Shown: positions 11,484 through 22,140, numbered from the stretch's first letter. The stretch: 64,000 nucleotides of DNA from Aedes albopictus (GCF_035046485.1 NC_085137.1:449864980-449928979); one strand, 5' to 3'. Notes: generated by a model from the letters alone, not told the origin. Numbers and translations are program-made.

Positions 11484-13105
11484 ATGGAATAGTTCAAAGA
11501 GCGAGTCGATTGAAAAAAATCGATCATTGTAATTACGCCACAGATTACGCCCTTATGATACTAATCGTGGGATATTACAGCCAAATCATTTAAGCTGTTT
11601 CATTTCAAAACAAATCCCATTCACAATAGGAATAGTTTTAAGGGCCACATGAACAAGTTGTAAGCATTTTCAGTTTATTTAGGGTACAATAAGGCTGACA
11701 CAAATTGTGATTTTCTCTTATGTCAAAGACCCCCCCCCCCCCACCATGGAAAATTTTTAACCCCCCCCCCCCCCCCCCCCACCATGGCAATTTTTTATTG
11801 GAATTCCACATTTTGAGGAGGGACACAAATAAATTATTTAAGAAAATTTCAAATTTTAAAGTGAAATTAGAGTCATCGAGAAAATTTCTTAACCTGCCGT
11901 AACTGGTTGACTACCTGCATCAGCACCACGCTAATGCTGAGAAACCAAAGCGAGATTTTTTCAACGTGTTGTACAAAATACAACAGCGCGATCGCTCGAG
12001 GGTTAACAAATCCGACGAGTTTGATGATTTTGCCCAATTGTTTGGCTAATTTTTCATTAAATACATTTATTATTTATCATCCCTCCCCTTGACGAGTCAG
12101 AGAGCAAAGTGACAAAAGAAGAAAATGAGATTTGTTCCGGCCTAATTGGGCTCTAATTTTCCAAATACTTATAATGTCTATGATGGGATGTAAAGTTGTC
12201 TAGCTAGGCATCATTTCCATTCTCCGTTCTTACAACCACGTTTGTAATTGCAATCGTATACCTTGTTATCTCTATGATGAGAGGAAAAAGTATTTCTATA
12301 TTTCCGCGCTTAGGTAACGGTCGGAAAGGGGGCGACCCCTATACAGCGCGTGTCACTGCTTACCACCTACTAATTTTTGTGACTTGCTAAACGTTAACGC
12401 TAATGACACATTCCAACGTAACGCGACACCACGAGACAATTTTTATTACCAATTTAAGACAGCATTCGAAAATTATCGTCGTGACCAAGTAATTAAACAA
12501 CTGATATTTTTAATTTTTTTTTTTTTGGTGCAACATTCGTTTTGAAGAACTACTGCAGCAATTGCTAGACGAATTAAAAAAAAATCGTAGAACGTAAAGC
12601 AAACTTTGAACTATATATGTAAGAACTCCTGATAGATTCTCTATCTCTGGATATATTACACTAGTTTACAGCATTTTTGAACTCGGTAAGCTGATGATCA
12701 TTTTTGGTGTAGAATCATGCACTGAGTTTGAAAACGTGAAGAAAAAAATTACAGTAGAGCGGAAATTTTTTTCGATTTTCCATACAAGGTTGATGAATTG
12801 AAATCGAATTTTGTTCTATTTTTAAGCAAAGTCGCTCACTTCATTCACCTCATTCTCCGTAATCAATGCTCCGATTTAGCTGAATTTTTTACTGTAACTC
12901 GCCTTTATATGAAAGAATTTTTAAATTGTTTTTTTCTTGTTGAAAAAAAAATACATTTCCTCATAAATTTTTGGAAATTTTGCCAAAATTTAAGGAGATC
13001 GTCCCTAAAACTCAACAATATCTTAAATTTCATCAATCTGACGCAAAACCAGCATTCAGATGATCGAATGGTATTGTATTCAGCTTTTAATTTATGGAAA
13101 TAGAT
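11484..13105. other. Gene-free AT-rich stretch with two poly-C runs
   Basis: No coding sequence seen. Two C homopolymers (13 at 11,730-11,742 and 20 at 11,761-11,780), each followed by ACCATGG, form an imperfect tandem duplication. Their lengths may be assembly-uncertain. Confidence 0.45.
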
Positions 13106-13117
13106 TTGAAATTGGTT
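13106..13117. repeat. Left 12 bp target-site duplication of the I-clade element
   Basis: TTGAAATTGGTT here is repeated exactly at 19,651-19,662, immediately outside the element's 5' end. Confidence 0.85.
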
Positions 13118-13221
13118 TTTTTTTTTTTTCTTTATTAAAGAGGCTTTCAGCCAGACGCTGGTTCACCTCTCTGATGTCGCTGTTTAATGAACTTATTATT
13201 ACTAACATTTATATCGAACGG

Positions 13222-16200
13222 TTAAATTTCAGAGTATAATTTGGTTGCTTTCAAAAATGCTATTAGTTTTGATTCAGTTACATTGGAATTTTGTAGAATA
13301 TCTGCAATACTGGTTTGTAAATGCATATTAAGTCTAATTGTTTCAAACTTTGGACAGTTGATTAGAAGATGTTCTACGGTAACCGGAACTGTGCATGCCG
13401 GACATATTGGCCTATCGCTGTTCGAAAAGTAGTGTGGATGCGTTATCCTTGTGTGTCCGACTCTAAGGCGTGACAAGATTTGTTGTTCCCTGCGCAATTT
13501 TCGGTCGTTCCACTTTCCGATGTCCGTTTTGATTTTTCTAAGGAAAATATCGCGATTGGTCAACCACTGTTGCTGCCATGACTGAAGCACGTTTTGCTGA
13601 ATAGTTTGTCGTGCGTCGATTGCTGGTATGCTAAGGTTCCACATTCTTGAGCTTCTTCCTCGGTTTGCTAGACGGTCCGCTTCCTCATTACCTCTAATGC
13701 CGCAGTGCCCGGGTATCCAGCATAGTGTAGTATTTGAAGGCATTTCAGCCTCAATTTCTTGAACTATGGAGTGTGTCTGCCGTGGGTTTTCTAGTGCTGA
13801 GAGAACGCTTGCCGAGTCCGTGAGGATAATAGTAGGAGCAGAAGGATCGGTAATCTGATTGATGGCGAGGCAAATAGCTGCTGCTTCAGAAGAAAATACG
13901 GAGAATTCATCGGGAACCCTTCGTGCAATGCCAAAGTTATTGCTATATACTCCAACTCCTACAGTTCCACCGGCTTTAGATCCATCTGTGAAAATTTTGT
14001 CGTGATGGCTGTATTTAGTGTTTAGCAGGTTGTTGAGTACTGCAGACACTTTGGGAGCCGAGTCTCCAGCTCGAACGCTGTGTTTCACTGTCCAGTCGAT
14101 CGTTGGGCAGGATTGATTCCATTGGCGGTCTCCAACACGATAAACTTGTGCTATCGGTGGGAAACTGATGTTGGCGTTCTCTCTAACTAGGTGTTTGGCT
14201 TTTTCGAGGACAAAAATGTTGCTGTTGTCTCCGTATGTTTTTTCAAGGTAGCTTATTGCCCTATTAGCTGCTGCAATGGTTATAAGATAATGAAACGGGA
14301 GTTCACCGGCTTCCACACATGTAGCTAGAGTAGGTGAGCTGGGAAGTAGGCCGGAAGTGGAGCGAAGTATCCTGTTGTATACTGGGCTGAGAATACGGAT
14401 TAGAGCCTCGAAGGAGCGAATGGTAATTTCTAATCCATACAGAAGCTTGCTAATAACGATGCTACGAGCGATGTTGAAGAGCGATTTCCGATTGTTTGTT
14501 TTATGTCTGCCACTTATTGCTTTAATCAGTCGCATTCTGCACTCCGTGTCCTTCTTTACTGCGTTGAAATGGGATTCGAAACTGCATCTCCTATCGAATA
14601 TGACACCTAGTATTCGCAGCTCTTTTTTGAAGGGGATTTCACTATTTCCTATTTTGACTGGGTTTTTCCATGGGTGGTGTCCAAATGTACAGCAGTGCGA
14701 AATTGAACATTTCTCAGCTGCCATGGCAAATCCTACGGTTTCTGCCCATTTAGCGACCGCTCGTACGGCAGCTTGTAGTTTCCTTCGAATTATCTTCGGA
14801 TGTTTTCCAACTACGACGATGACAATGTCATCGGCGTATACGAAAATGAAAATACCTTTTGGCAGTCGTTCGAAGACGGAGTTCATGGCGATCAAGAACA
14901 AAGTTACTGCGAGCACGGATCCTTGGGGTACTCCCGTTTCCTCCTGAAAGACTCTGGAACGCGTATTGCCAATCAGCACTTGGAAAGTTCTGCGTTCCAG
15001 GAATCCTTGAATAAATTTTCTGATGTTCCCCACGAAGCCCCAGTCTACGAGTCGTTGAAGAACTTCTGGGCGCCAAACTCTGTTGTACGCTTTAGACAAA
15101 TCTAGAGCAGCTAAATCCACGTGTAGACCATTCGATAAAGCATCGTCGATTACTTGAGCTAGGGAAGCAAAATATGTCCCGGTTCCCCTGCCTTTGAGAA
15201 AAGCATGCTGTCTTTCGTCCAACTTGTCCTGCAGCGCGGTTATAAGGCGCCTATTCACCATACGTTCCATGATTTTACATGCGCAACTGGTTAGCGCAAT
15301 CGGGCGATAGTCGCTTGGGTCACTTGAACCTGTTTTGTGTTTTGGTATAGGGACTATTAAACTATGCGTCCATCTAGTTGGGAATACTCCGGTTGTCCAG
15401 ACGTGGTTAAAACTTTCAAGGAGAGATATTTTGACCTGGAGAGGAAGACGCTTAAAGAATATGTAGCTTAGTTCATCCGGTCCTGCAGACTTTCCTTTGG
15501 CAGAGTCGAGGGCAAAAAACAGCTCTTCAATTGTAAAAGGTACATTGAAGTCGCGTTTGTTGTTATCGTCGGGAGTTACAGGATTGACTATCGGTAATGT
15601 GTTCTTATTCTTTTGGGCGGCTAAGAAGCTTGGTGAATACAGCGCGCATGATGAGATTTTCTCGAAATATTCGCCAAAACTGTTGGCTACAAAGCTAGAA
15701 TCTCGTGAAACGGTGCCATTTTTCCGGATTGCAATACCATGTGATCTTCTTTTGCCACTCAAAGCATTCACTCTTCGCCACATTTCAGTGGTGGATTGAC
15801 TACTATCGAAACCTTCAAGAAATTCTTCCCAAGAGTCATTTTTCGCTTTTCGGATTATGTTTCTACATTCGTTTCGCCGTTGTTGGTATTCTTGGTTGAT
15901 CTGGTTCCAATCTGGGTGATCCTTGGGGGTTCGCTTGCGTCTACGGAGAGATTTTCTGCGAGCTTTCACTGCCGCTTTCGTAACGTCGTTCCACCAATGC
16001 AACGCTTTCTTCCCTGGTTTGCTGCTTCTCCTTGGAATATTGGCCTTTGCTGCATCAAGGATTAGTTCTCCCAATACCTCAGGATCATAGGTTGTGTTAG
16101 GTTCCACTAAGTCCTGAATATCCCGCTCGTAGTTCTCCCAGTTTCCTTCGTCGAGACGCCATCGTGGCCGTCTTGTTGTTTCTGGCAATAGATCTGAGGT

Positions 16201-17790
16201 GTGAATTTCGATTGGGTGATGATCACTGCCCATCAGATCAGTGTGGATATTCCACCTCAAGAACTTAATTATTTCGCTGGAAGCCAGCGAAACATCGATG
16301 CAAGATTGATAATCCCCACGTGAAAAGGTTGCGTTTCCGTCGTTCAGCACTATGAGGTCGTTTTTTTCAGCTACTTCTAGTATTGCCGCCCCTCTTTTGT
16401 CAGTTTTTGATGAGCCCCACGCGTAATGGTGGCTATTAAAGTTACCTAGCAGTAGATATGGTTTTTCGAGTTGATCGAGCAGCTGTTGCAGAAGAAGTTC
16501 TATATTTCCGGTTCCATTTTGCTGAAGATACAATGAAACAATTGTATGTGGAAAGGGAAGTTCTACTCTGACTGCCAGTGCGGTGAGAGTGGTGTCGAGT
16601 TTAACCAGTTTATGTGGGATTGATCGGTTTACAGCTATCGCAGTATTTTGGAAGAGAGTTGATCCCGTTTTTATGTACCATATATACTGTCCTTGTAGAA
16701 GTCGGTTAAAGGCACAGCCATCTGAATCTCTGCAGTGAAGCTCTTGTAGTACCAGAGTATGCGGCGGGTTTACGTGCGTTAGTAGTTGTAGATCGCTGAG
16801 ATTATTTAGTAGACCATTGATATTCCACTGTAACGCGAGCCGGGTCACTGTACCAAAGCTGTCCGATGTAGTAGACACCGAACGGTTCGGTGTCTGTGGA
16901 GGTGGACATCGTTCGATTCTTTGTGGGGTATCTTCGGGTATTGATCTGTATGTGGTTGTAGCACTTGAAAATGTGGGCCGGTCTATTGTAGCACTGCTGG
17001 AATGAGGCATCTGCTGAACTTGAAGCATTTGATCATAGGCCACGGAATCGGATACTACATATGACGGTAGTGGTGGTCTACTATTGCGCAACCTTGTTGC
17101 CGCGAGTTGAGTTGGTTGAGACTGGTCGAGTTCGCTGGTTGAAAGATCGGGTACTACGGGGATCCTGAGTCGGCTGGGTGATTCGTGGTTACCGATTCGA
17201 TTTGTCCAGCTCCCTCCACAAGTGGCCAGGGTGGGAACTGAAAGAAATTGTGAGGCTGCATACGTTGTTGTTCCGGTTGTATGGTTGAATGTACTTGCCT
17301 GAGATATCAGGCCCCCCACACCTACTGCCTCCAGAGGGTCACACACATATTGCTGAATGTTTTTCCCTGTCGGGGTCAGTGTGGGGCAAGGCCTAGGGTT
17401 TCCGAAACCCATGGAACGTTCGCTGATTCGGTTGCAATTTGTGTTGATATCGGGGTTTGCGTTTGTTCTTGGTTTAGTAGTTCGTTGGCTTCTTCGGTTG
17501 CTGTCTTCAAAGGCCGCACTGAGGGATTTCCCATCTACGGGTTGGGGTATGACGTCCCGGACAGGTCCTCCACTCAGATGCGCTTCCGCTTGTGGAAGTG
17601 GGAGGGGTACTACACTTTCCCCGCTCCCAAACCTTTCCTCACTGATGGTACTGTTACTTGGTATAGGAGATTCTGCATTTTGGATGGTGATCTGGTTAGA
17701 TGTGCTGGTTAATGCGGTTGGATTTGGATGCATTTGTGTCTTGAAGAACCTGGGCGAAAGCCTTGTCTCTTGGTGATATAGGTTCGCCAT
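13222..17790 (-). CDS. I-clade retrotransposon ORF2 polyprotein (EN-RT-RNase H)
   Basis: 1,522 codons, uninterrupted. Residues 1-315 are a Pro/Ser/Thr-rich extension with no recognised domain. About 315-530 is an APE-type endonuclease (LQWNIN, QE, SDHHP). About 755-1,060 is the reverse transcriptase (SAGPDELSY, GVPQGSVL, YADD at about 985). About 1,262-1,375 is RNase H with all four acidic positions (FTDGS, SSEAAA, LTDSAS, GNEEADRLAN). A C-terminal CPAC...EHLLINC finger lies near 1,462. ORF2 would nick target DNA and copy its own RNA there. Oddities: the endonuclease GDFN motif reads GNFN (codon at 16,441-16,443), and RT motif A reads AYN where AYD/AFD is usual. The first could disable nicking. 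The start overlaps the ORF1 end by 95 bp in another frame, suggesting reinitiation or recoding. Confidence 0.92.
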   Translation of the reverse strand: MANLYHQETRLSPRFFKTQMHPNPTALTSTSNQITIQNAESPIPSNSTISEERFGSGESVVPLPLPQAEAHLSGGPVRDVIPQPVDGKSLSAAFEDSNRRSQRTTKPRTNANPDINTNCNRISERSMGFGNPRPCPTLTPTGKNIQQYVCDPLEAVGVGGLISQASTFNHTTGTTTYAASQFLSVPTLATCGGSWTNRIGNHESPSRLRIPVVPDLSTSELDQSQPTQLAATRLRNSRPPLPSYVVSDSVAYDQMLQVQQMPHSSSATIDRPTFSSATTTYRSIPEDTPQRIERCPPPQTPNRSVSTTSDSFGTVTRLALQWNINGLLNNLSDLQLLTHVNPPHTLVLQELHCRDSDGCAFNRLLQGQYIWYIKTGSTLFQNTAIAVNRSIPHKLVKLDTTLTALAVRVELPFPHTIVSLYLQQNGTGNIELLLQQLLDQLEKPYLLLGNFNSHHYAWGSSKTDKRGAAILEVAEKNDLIVLNDGNATFSRGDYQSCIDVSLASSEIIKFLRWNIHTDLMGSDHHPIEIHTSDLLPETTRRPRWRLDEGNWENYERDIQDLVEPNTTYDPEVLGELILDAAKANIPRRSSKPGKKALHWWNDVTKAAVKARRKSLRRRKRTPKDHPDWNQINQEYQQRRNECRNIIRKAKNDSWEEFLEGFDSSQSTTEMWRRVNALSGKRRSHGIAIRKNGTVSRDSSFVANSFGEYFEKISSCALYSPSFLAAQKNKNTLPIVNPVTPDDNNKRDFNVPFTIEELFFALDSAKGKSAGPDELSYIFFKRLPLQVKISLLESFNHVWTTGVFPTRWTHSLIVPIPKHKTGSSDPSDYRPIALTSCACKIMERMVNRRLITALQDKLDERQHAFLKGRGTGTYFASLAQVIDDALSNGLHVDLAALDLSKAYNRVWRPEVLQRLVDWGFVGNIRKFIQGFLERRTFQVLIGNTRSRVFQEETGVPQGSVLAVTLFLIAMNSVFERLPKGIFIFVYADDIVIVVVGKHPKIIRRKLQAAVRAVAKWAETVGFAMAAEKCSISHCCTFGHHPWKNPVKIGNSEIPFKKELRILGVIFDRRCSFESHFNAVKKDTECRMRLIKAISGRHKTNNRKSLFNIARSIVISKLLYGLEITIRSFEALIRILSPVYNRILRSTSGLLPSSPTLATCVEAGELPFHYLITIAAANRAISYLEKTYGDNSNIFVLEKAKHLVRENANISFPPIAQVYRVGDRQWNQSCPTIDWTVKHSVRAGDSAPKVSAVLNNLLNTKYSHHDKIFTDGSKAGGTVGVGVYSNNFGIARRVPDEFSVFSSEAAAICLAINQITDPSAPTIILTDSASVLSALENPRQTHSIVQEIEAEMPSNTTLCWIPGHCGIRGNEEADRLANRGRSSRMWNLSIPAIDARQTIQQNVLQSWQQQWLTNRDIFLRKIKTDIGKWNDRKLRREQQILSRLRVGHTRITHPHYFSNSDRPICPACTVPVTVEHLLINCPKFETIRLNMHLQTSIADILQNSNVTESKLIAFLKATKLYSEI

Positions 17791-19120
17791 CCGTAATATC
17801 TACGATTTCTCCATCATCTTCTTCGATGTATTCTATCATTGCTTCCAGTTCCAGGTTTGTCGCAGCGGGTTTCATGGTTTTTTTGGGAGGTGATCCAGGT
17901 CCTTCAGAGGAGTCGTGGGTCGTAGTTTTGATGCCTGGTTTGGGTTGCGGTCGTGGACCATACTGTGAAACGGGTGATGGTAGAGCTGCAGCGTTTGCCT
18001 GCTTATTGGTCGGAGGTGTGTGCTGCGACTGTAATCCCTCTGCATTTTCCTCGAAGCATTCCGTTTGAGAACTTTTCAGTGATGTGGTGAGTTCCGATTG
18101 TAGAGCATCTACCTTTCGCTCAAGGGATTCCATCTGCGTAGATTTCGCCTTAAGTTCTTCGAAGAGTTTCAGTATCATTTCGTCCTTCTTTTTGTTGTCT
18201 TCAAGTAATTTGGAAATGGTTTCGTCCTTTCTTTTGCTTTCGGCCATTAGTTCTTCAAATTTCGTGACATCTAATCGGGATTGGGAGGCGACCTGTGCGT
18301 ATGAGCCATGTCCTTCTTCGATCCGTCTCCTGGCTTCTGGGTACGATAGATTTGCGTCCACCTTCAGTTTGACAATTGCGGTTTCCTTTTGATACACCGG
18401 ACATTTTCTGTTTCCAGGGCGGTGTCCACCTTGACAGCTGCAGCAGTAAGCCGGAGCTTGGCAGTTTTCTCCATCGTGTTCATCGGAGCAGTTGTTACAT
18501 CGGATCGGGCCTCTGCATCGCAGTTTGGGATGACCGTATTGGAAGCAAGCGTAGCACAGAAGCGGGTTTGGATAAAACGGACGAGTTTCAACATACAGAA
18601 GTCCAATTTTTACGTGGCTAGGGTATGTGGTTTGATTGAACGTTAAGATTAGGATTGGAGTGTTGATTACATTGCCGTTATCGTTCCGCGTGATTCTTTT
18701 GACATGCGATACATTTTGGCTGCGCAGTTTTTCGAGCGCTTCTGCCTCCGAGTAGCGCATGGCGTCAAACGAGAAAATTACACATTTGCTCGTATTAAGC
18801 CGTGGATGTGGGATGATCGTGATTTCAGTTCCATCGAGAAGAGTGGTTGTGTTCAATAACTTGGTCACGTGTGCTTGATTCCGAATTCGGAGGATGTAGC
18901 GCGCGCCACGGTCCTCGCTTTTGGCTGATTCAATCGCTTTATCTCCTACTACCGATTCAATACTCATTCCTATCAGAACCGGGTCTGCCGGTAGAGCGGC
19001 TCCATCTTTGCCGGTCATAAGCAATATCGTTAGCCTTCCGAATTCATTCTGTGGGTCCATGAAACTAGGATATCTTGGACCCAGGGACCCTCCGGGGTCG
19101 CCCCCGTAGGGAGATTTCAT
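17696..19120 (-). CDS. I-clade retrotransposon ORF1 (Gag-like RNA-binding protein)
   Basis: 474 residues. Three knuckles at about 189-240: CYACFQYGHPKLRC (CX2CX4HX4C), CNNCSDEHDGENC (CX2CX3HX4C) and CCSCQGGHRPGNRKC (CX2CX3HX6C). This order is shared by Jockey and I clade ORF1 proteins, which bind element RNA in ribonucleoprotein particles. Residues about 285-350 are Lys/Glu-rich heptads, probably a coiled coil for multimerisation. A Pro-rich tail follows. The start at 19,120 is the first ATG of the open frame; a second ATG at residue 21 is possible. No frame damage. Confidence 0.88.
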   Translation of the reverse strand: MKSPYGGDPGGSLGPRYPSFMDPQNEFGRLTILLMTGKDGAALPADPVLIGMSIESVVGDKAIESAKSEDRGARYILRIRNQAHVTKLLNTTTLLDGTEITIIPHPRLNTSKCVIFSFDAMRYSEAEALEKLRSQNVSHVKRITRNDNGNVINTPILILTFNQTTYPSHVKIGLLYVETRPFYPNPLLCYACFQYGHPKLRCRGPIRCNNCSDEHDGENCQAPAYCCSCQGGHRPGNRKCPVYQKETAIVKLKVDANLSYPEARRRIEEGHGSYAQVASQSRLDVTKFEELMAESKRKDETISKLLEDNKKKDEMILKLFEELKAKSTQMESLERKVDALQSELTTSLKSSQTECFEENAEGLQSQHTPPTNKQANAAALPSPVSQYGPRPQPKPGIKTTTHDSSEGPGSPPKKTMKPAATNLELEAMIEYIEEDDGEIVDITDGEPISPRDKAFAQVLQDTNASKSNRINQHI

Positions 19121-19650
19121 TGCGTCTGTCCTATCTGCTATGCTATTGGCATTCCTTTCACTCGGTATTCGAGGAAATGATGGGTAACAGTCACCTGTTA
19201 CCTACCCCAAATTTGGATTCAGATAATGGACAATTTTAGCCGTTTTTCCCCACTGTCCAGTTGATCAATCGGTGTTGTTTTTATTTCTGCGTGCACTACC
19301 TAATACAGCGACGGTCACTCACAACTTTTGCGCTCACGGCTCGAACGTGTAGTTGTAGCACTATCAACACTATTACGGTAGTAGAAAAAGTTGTTCGGTA
19401 TCGATGATACTGGAACAATGGATGCTGTCTGTTCCCTTATTTGGAAATTTGTGAGCCGATTCTGCGGCCACAAAGTAATGTGTTTAATTGACTATTCCAA
19501 CCGAAGCGAGGGAAAAACTGTCCGTAGTCAATTTATCTACACGTCCGGTTGGCGTTGGTATTATTCGCGCAACGAAACACCAGTAATAAGGTAAATATCG
19601 AAGGTGAAAATTCGCGACGTATTTACGCGGTGTATTATTCACGCATACTG
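19121..19650 (-). promoter_or_regulatory. 5' UTR and presumed internal promoter of the I-clade element
   Basis: 530 bp between the mapped 5' end and the ORF1 start, with no coding. I-type elements are transcribed from an internal promoter starting at their first base; the CAGT-like 5' end fits, but no individual promoter motif was identified. Confidence 0.45.
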
Positions 19651-19662
19651 TTGAAATTGGTT
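19651..19662. repeat. Right 12 bp target-site duplication of the I-clade element
   Basis: TTGAAATTGGTT, identical to 13,106-13,117. Confidence 0.85.
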
Positions 19663-20458
19663 GATCAAAACGCAAGATATTTGAATTTTATTAAATTCCA
19701 TATTTTAAAAAGTTATAAAACTTGATATTGAGCTAAAACTCAAAATCTAACTTTAAATTTTTTGAAGCACGGTTTCGAAATCAGCGCTAAATTATGCTTT
19801 AAACATTTTGGTCGTTGACAGAAGTTCACGATTCGTTTGATTTTGTAAACTAGTGTTATTAACCCACGAGCAGTCACTTCTTCGACCACCTTTACCGACT
19901 TGTACCACAAGCGTTTATTTTTAATGGTGCGTGTACTAAGTGCACGATGCAACCGCTCTCGGGTTAACGGTTTCTGTCTAGAGTTATCCATGATGAAAAA
20001 TTTATCAAGAAATCTGTAGATACATTTCTAAATTACCTATTATAAAAAAAAAACCTGAAAGCGCTGAGATGGTCATCAAAATGTTGCATGGGTTGGGCCA
20101 AACTACATTCTGGAAAATTCGCGTTATTATTCTACACTAATAACAATCATCAGCTTACCGAGTTCTAAAAATTCAGAAAACTAGTTGAATCAACAATTCA
20201 GTCGTTCATGCGTTTTCGGTCAAATCAAATCGGCAAGCGACCTCACCTAAATTTGTCATTTCATGCTTAAAGTGTGCCATCCTCGCGTTTCCCCGGACTC
20301 TAATTTTGGCACTCTGGTGCTGATTGACGAAGTGGAATTGAATGATCTGGCAATTATCTAACTAATTATTGCTAATTCGGTGGCACGCGGTACCCGTCAC
20401 CTTCCCTCGTACCAAAGAGCTAAAAATAATCGAAACTCTCTTTCTCCTCACCACACAG
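19663..20458 (+). other. Upstream intron or flank of carbonic anhydrase gene
   Basis: No supported exon. It ends with a pyrimidine-rich stretch and CACACAG, the acceptor for the first visible carbonic anhydrase exon. The N-terminal exons with signal peptide and the QSPINI-type motif were looked for and not found. Confidence 0.4.
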
Positions 20459-20597
20459 TGGCCGTCACCATGAAATCCGATCACATTCCAACGATCGCGG
20501 GAGGACCTTTGAATGGAACCTACCAGTACTCGCAGCTGCACTTCCACTGGGGCGACAACGACACCTTCGGCAGCGAGGACATGATCGACAATCACAT
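20459..20597 (+). CDS. Alpha-carbonic anhydrase, first visible exon (zinc-site exon)
   Basis: Acceptor CACACAG before 20,459, donor GTAGGT at 20,598 (phase 2). It encodes [11 protein letters not shown]...GGPLNGTY, then LHFHWGDND and GSED. HFH supplies two of the three zinc-binding histidines of alpha-class carbonic anhydrases, which interconvert CO2 and bicarbonate. The glutamate of GSED matches the Glu106 region of vertebrate CA II. An open frame continues upstream of the acceptor, but the sequence there is not carbonic anhydrase-like, so I place the exon start at the splice site. It joins 20,655 across a 57 bp intron. Confidence 0.88.
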
Positions 20598-20654
20598 GTA
20601 GGTTTCCGGATATTTTTTTTTGTTTTATATTAAAATTTCTTATTTCGATCACAG

Positions 20655-20988
20655 CTTCCCCATGGAACTACACGTGGTGTTCTTCAAGCAGGAGTACAAA
20701 AACGCCAAAACGGCTCTGGAGCACTCGGACGGTCTGACGGTGTTGGCCTTCTTCTACGAGGTGTCAGAAAAGGCCAACCCACTTTATGAGGAATTTGTAA
20801 CGCTGCTGGGAAACATCACCAATGCTCACAAATCAACCACTTTCACCAGCCCACCGTCGTTGAAGGATCTTATTGCCCACGATACGCTACACTACTACAC
20901 CTACGACGGATCGCTAACGACTCCTCCGTGCAGCGAAGTGGTCACGTGGATCGATTTCAAGGAACCGATTCTGCTGTCACATTCGCAG
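20655..20988 (+). CDS. Alpha-carbonic anhydrase, second visible exon (catalytic core)
   Basis: Starts after CACAG and ends at CAG before donor GTAATT (phase 0). It begins [10 protein letters not shown]: the histidine of ELHVV is the third zinc ligand. It ends with [16 protein letters not shown], which holds the Thr199 gatekeeper motif and the cysteine that normally forms a disulfide with an N-terminal cysteine in secreted forms. Fully open frame, no damage. The next exon is 8.2 kb downstream; continuity (LSHSQ then [12 protein letters not shown]) matches the family exactly at the join. Confidence 0.9.
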
Positions 20989-21659
20989 GTAATTTTTAAA
21001 TTTTCACAATATGTACGTAAGATAAGACAACTCTGACAAAAACAAACCATGACCTTTTCAATGCCAGTCATTGCGATCGTTTTAATAAAACACGTGAGAA
21101 TGCAGCAAACGTGGAGGAAAAATTTTAATGGCATTACTTATATCAAGGGATTTATTTTTAATCTCTCAATCTTGCGAATACATACAGCGCGAAATGGTAT
21201 TGCCGTATCGTATTGCAGATCAACCACCTTTGTAGCGCAAGCCTAGTGCGATTGTTACGTTGAAGGTGTAAGTGAATCAGAAAAATGGAAAATTCTCCGC
21301 GTGGAACCGCGATTAGAGAAGTATGTATATAGCCTGCATAGACTCCACCTTTGTCTATGTGATTTGCAGCTCAATCAAACAAAGGAGAACAAAGCTATAG
21401 TACAGGGGGTTGCCAAAATAAATGAGATAGAAAGTCTCACAAAAAAAGTTCAAAATGCTGTAAATTTTCATAGAGTGCATCAAAAATTCTCATATTTTGA
21501 CTGTTTGTCAACCTATTATATGTGTAATTTGAGCTCGATTGATAAATCTTTCGTGCAGCTAGAACCGTTCTCGTAAAACACTATTCACAGACAGCTAGTT
21601 TTTTAACTGCCGTATCTCCGAAACCAGTGAATCGAATTTAATAAAATTTTGAGCCTTTA

Positions 21660-22140
21660 CTAACCTAGTAGTAGTTAAGTGATTTCTTCAAAGGGTATCT
21701 TCCGAGTAATTCCTCCAAATTGCTTGAAGATAATTCCACCCAAAAATTCCTCTGAGGACTTCTTACAAATATTTCCCTAGAAACATCCAGGAATCCCTAA
21801 AAATGTTTCTCTTGAGATTAGGAGACAACGGAACAATTCCTCAAAGAATTTTTAATCAGCAGTGCTTCCGGAAGTCCTTCCAGTTCCTTTGGAAGTTCCT
21901 CTTTAAATTTTTCTGTAGTTTTTTTTTTTTTCATGAACTTCTTTAGGACTTTGCTTGGTTCATTCAGTAACTCCTCCGATAGTTTCCTCATTTTTTTTTG
22001 ACAATCTGGAACAATTCCTTTAGTGTTGTCAGGAGTTCCTCTCAAATTTCCTCTGTATTCTTCCGGAAGTTTTTCCAGGAATCTTTTCCAAGAATCTCAT
22101 GCTGGAGAAATTGTGCTACTTAAGAACCACCAGTGAGATT
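21660..22140 (-). repeat. Degenerate GGAATT/AATTCC array
   Basis: Imperfect units with TTCCTC, CCAGGAATCC and GGAAGTTCCT spaced about 15-30 bp. Open frames in it are low-complexity and not genes. Confidence 0.5.

Larger units (their letters stand above)
13118..19650 (-). mobile_element. Complete I-clade non-LTR retrotransposon, 6.53 kb
   Basis: The element lies on the minus strand: 5' end at 19,650 (starts CAGTATGCGTG), 5' UTR of about 530 bp, ORF1 (19,120-17,696), ORF2 (17,790-13,222), a short 3' UTR and a poly-A tail (T run 13,118-13,129 on +). Exact 12 bp direct repeats flank it. ORF1 has three zinc knuckles. ORF2 carries endonuclease, reverse transcriptase, RNase H and a C-terminal CCHC-like finger, a set typical of the I clade. 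Both ORFs are open, so insertion is probably recent. It sits 0.8 kb upstream of the first visible carbonic anhydrase exon, so it may lie in that gene's upstream intron. Confidence 0.9.

Noticed and set aside
14357..14947. 196-codon + strand ORF and several other + strand ORFs between 14.3 and 18.6 kb
   Set aside because: They lie antisense to the intact retrotransposon ORFs and show no independent motif.
19740..19991. 83-codon minus-strand ORF next to the retrotransposon 5' end
   Set aside because: Lies outside the TSD-defined element; basic composition but no motif, and no splice or expression support.
20380..20458. Start Met upstream of the first carbonic anhydrase exon
   Set aside because: The open frame precedes a good acceptor and its sequence does not match the family, so it is intron read-through.
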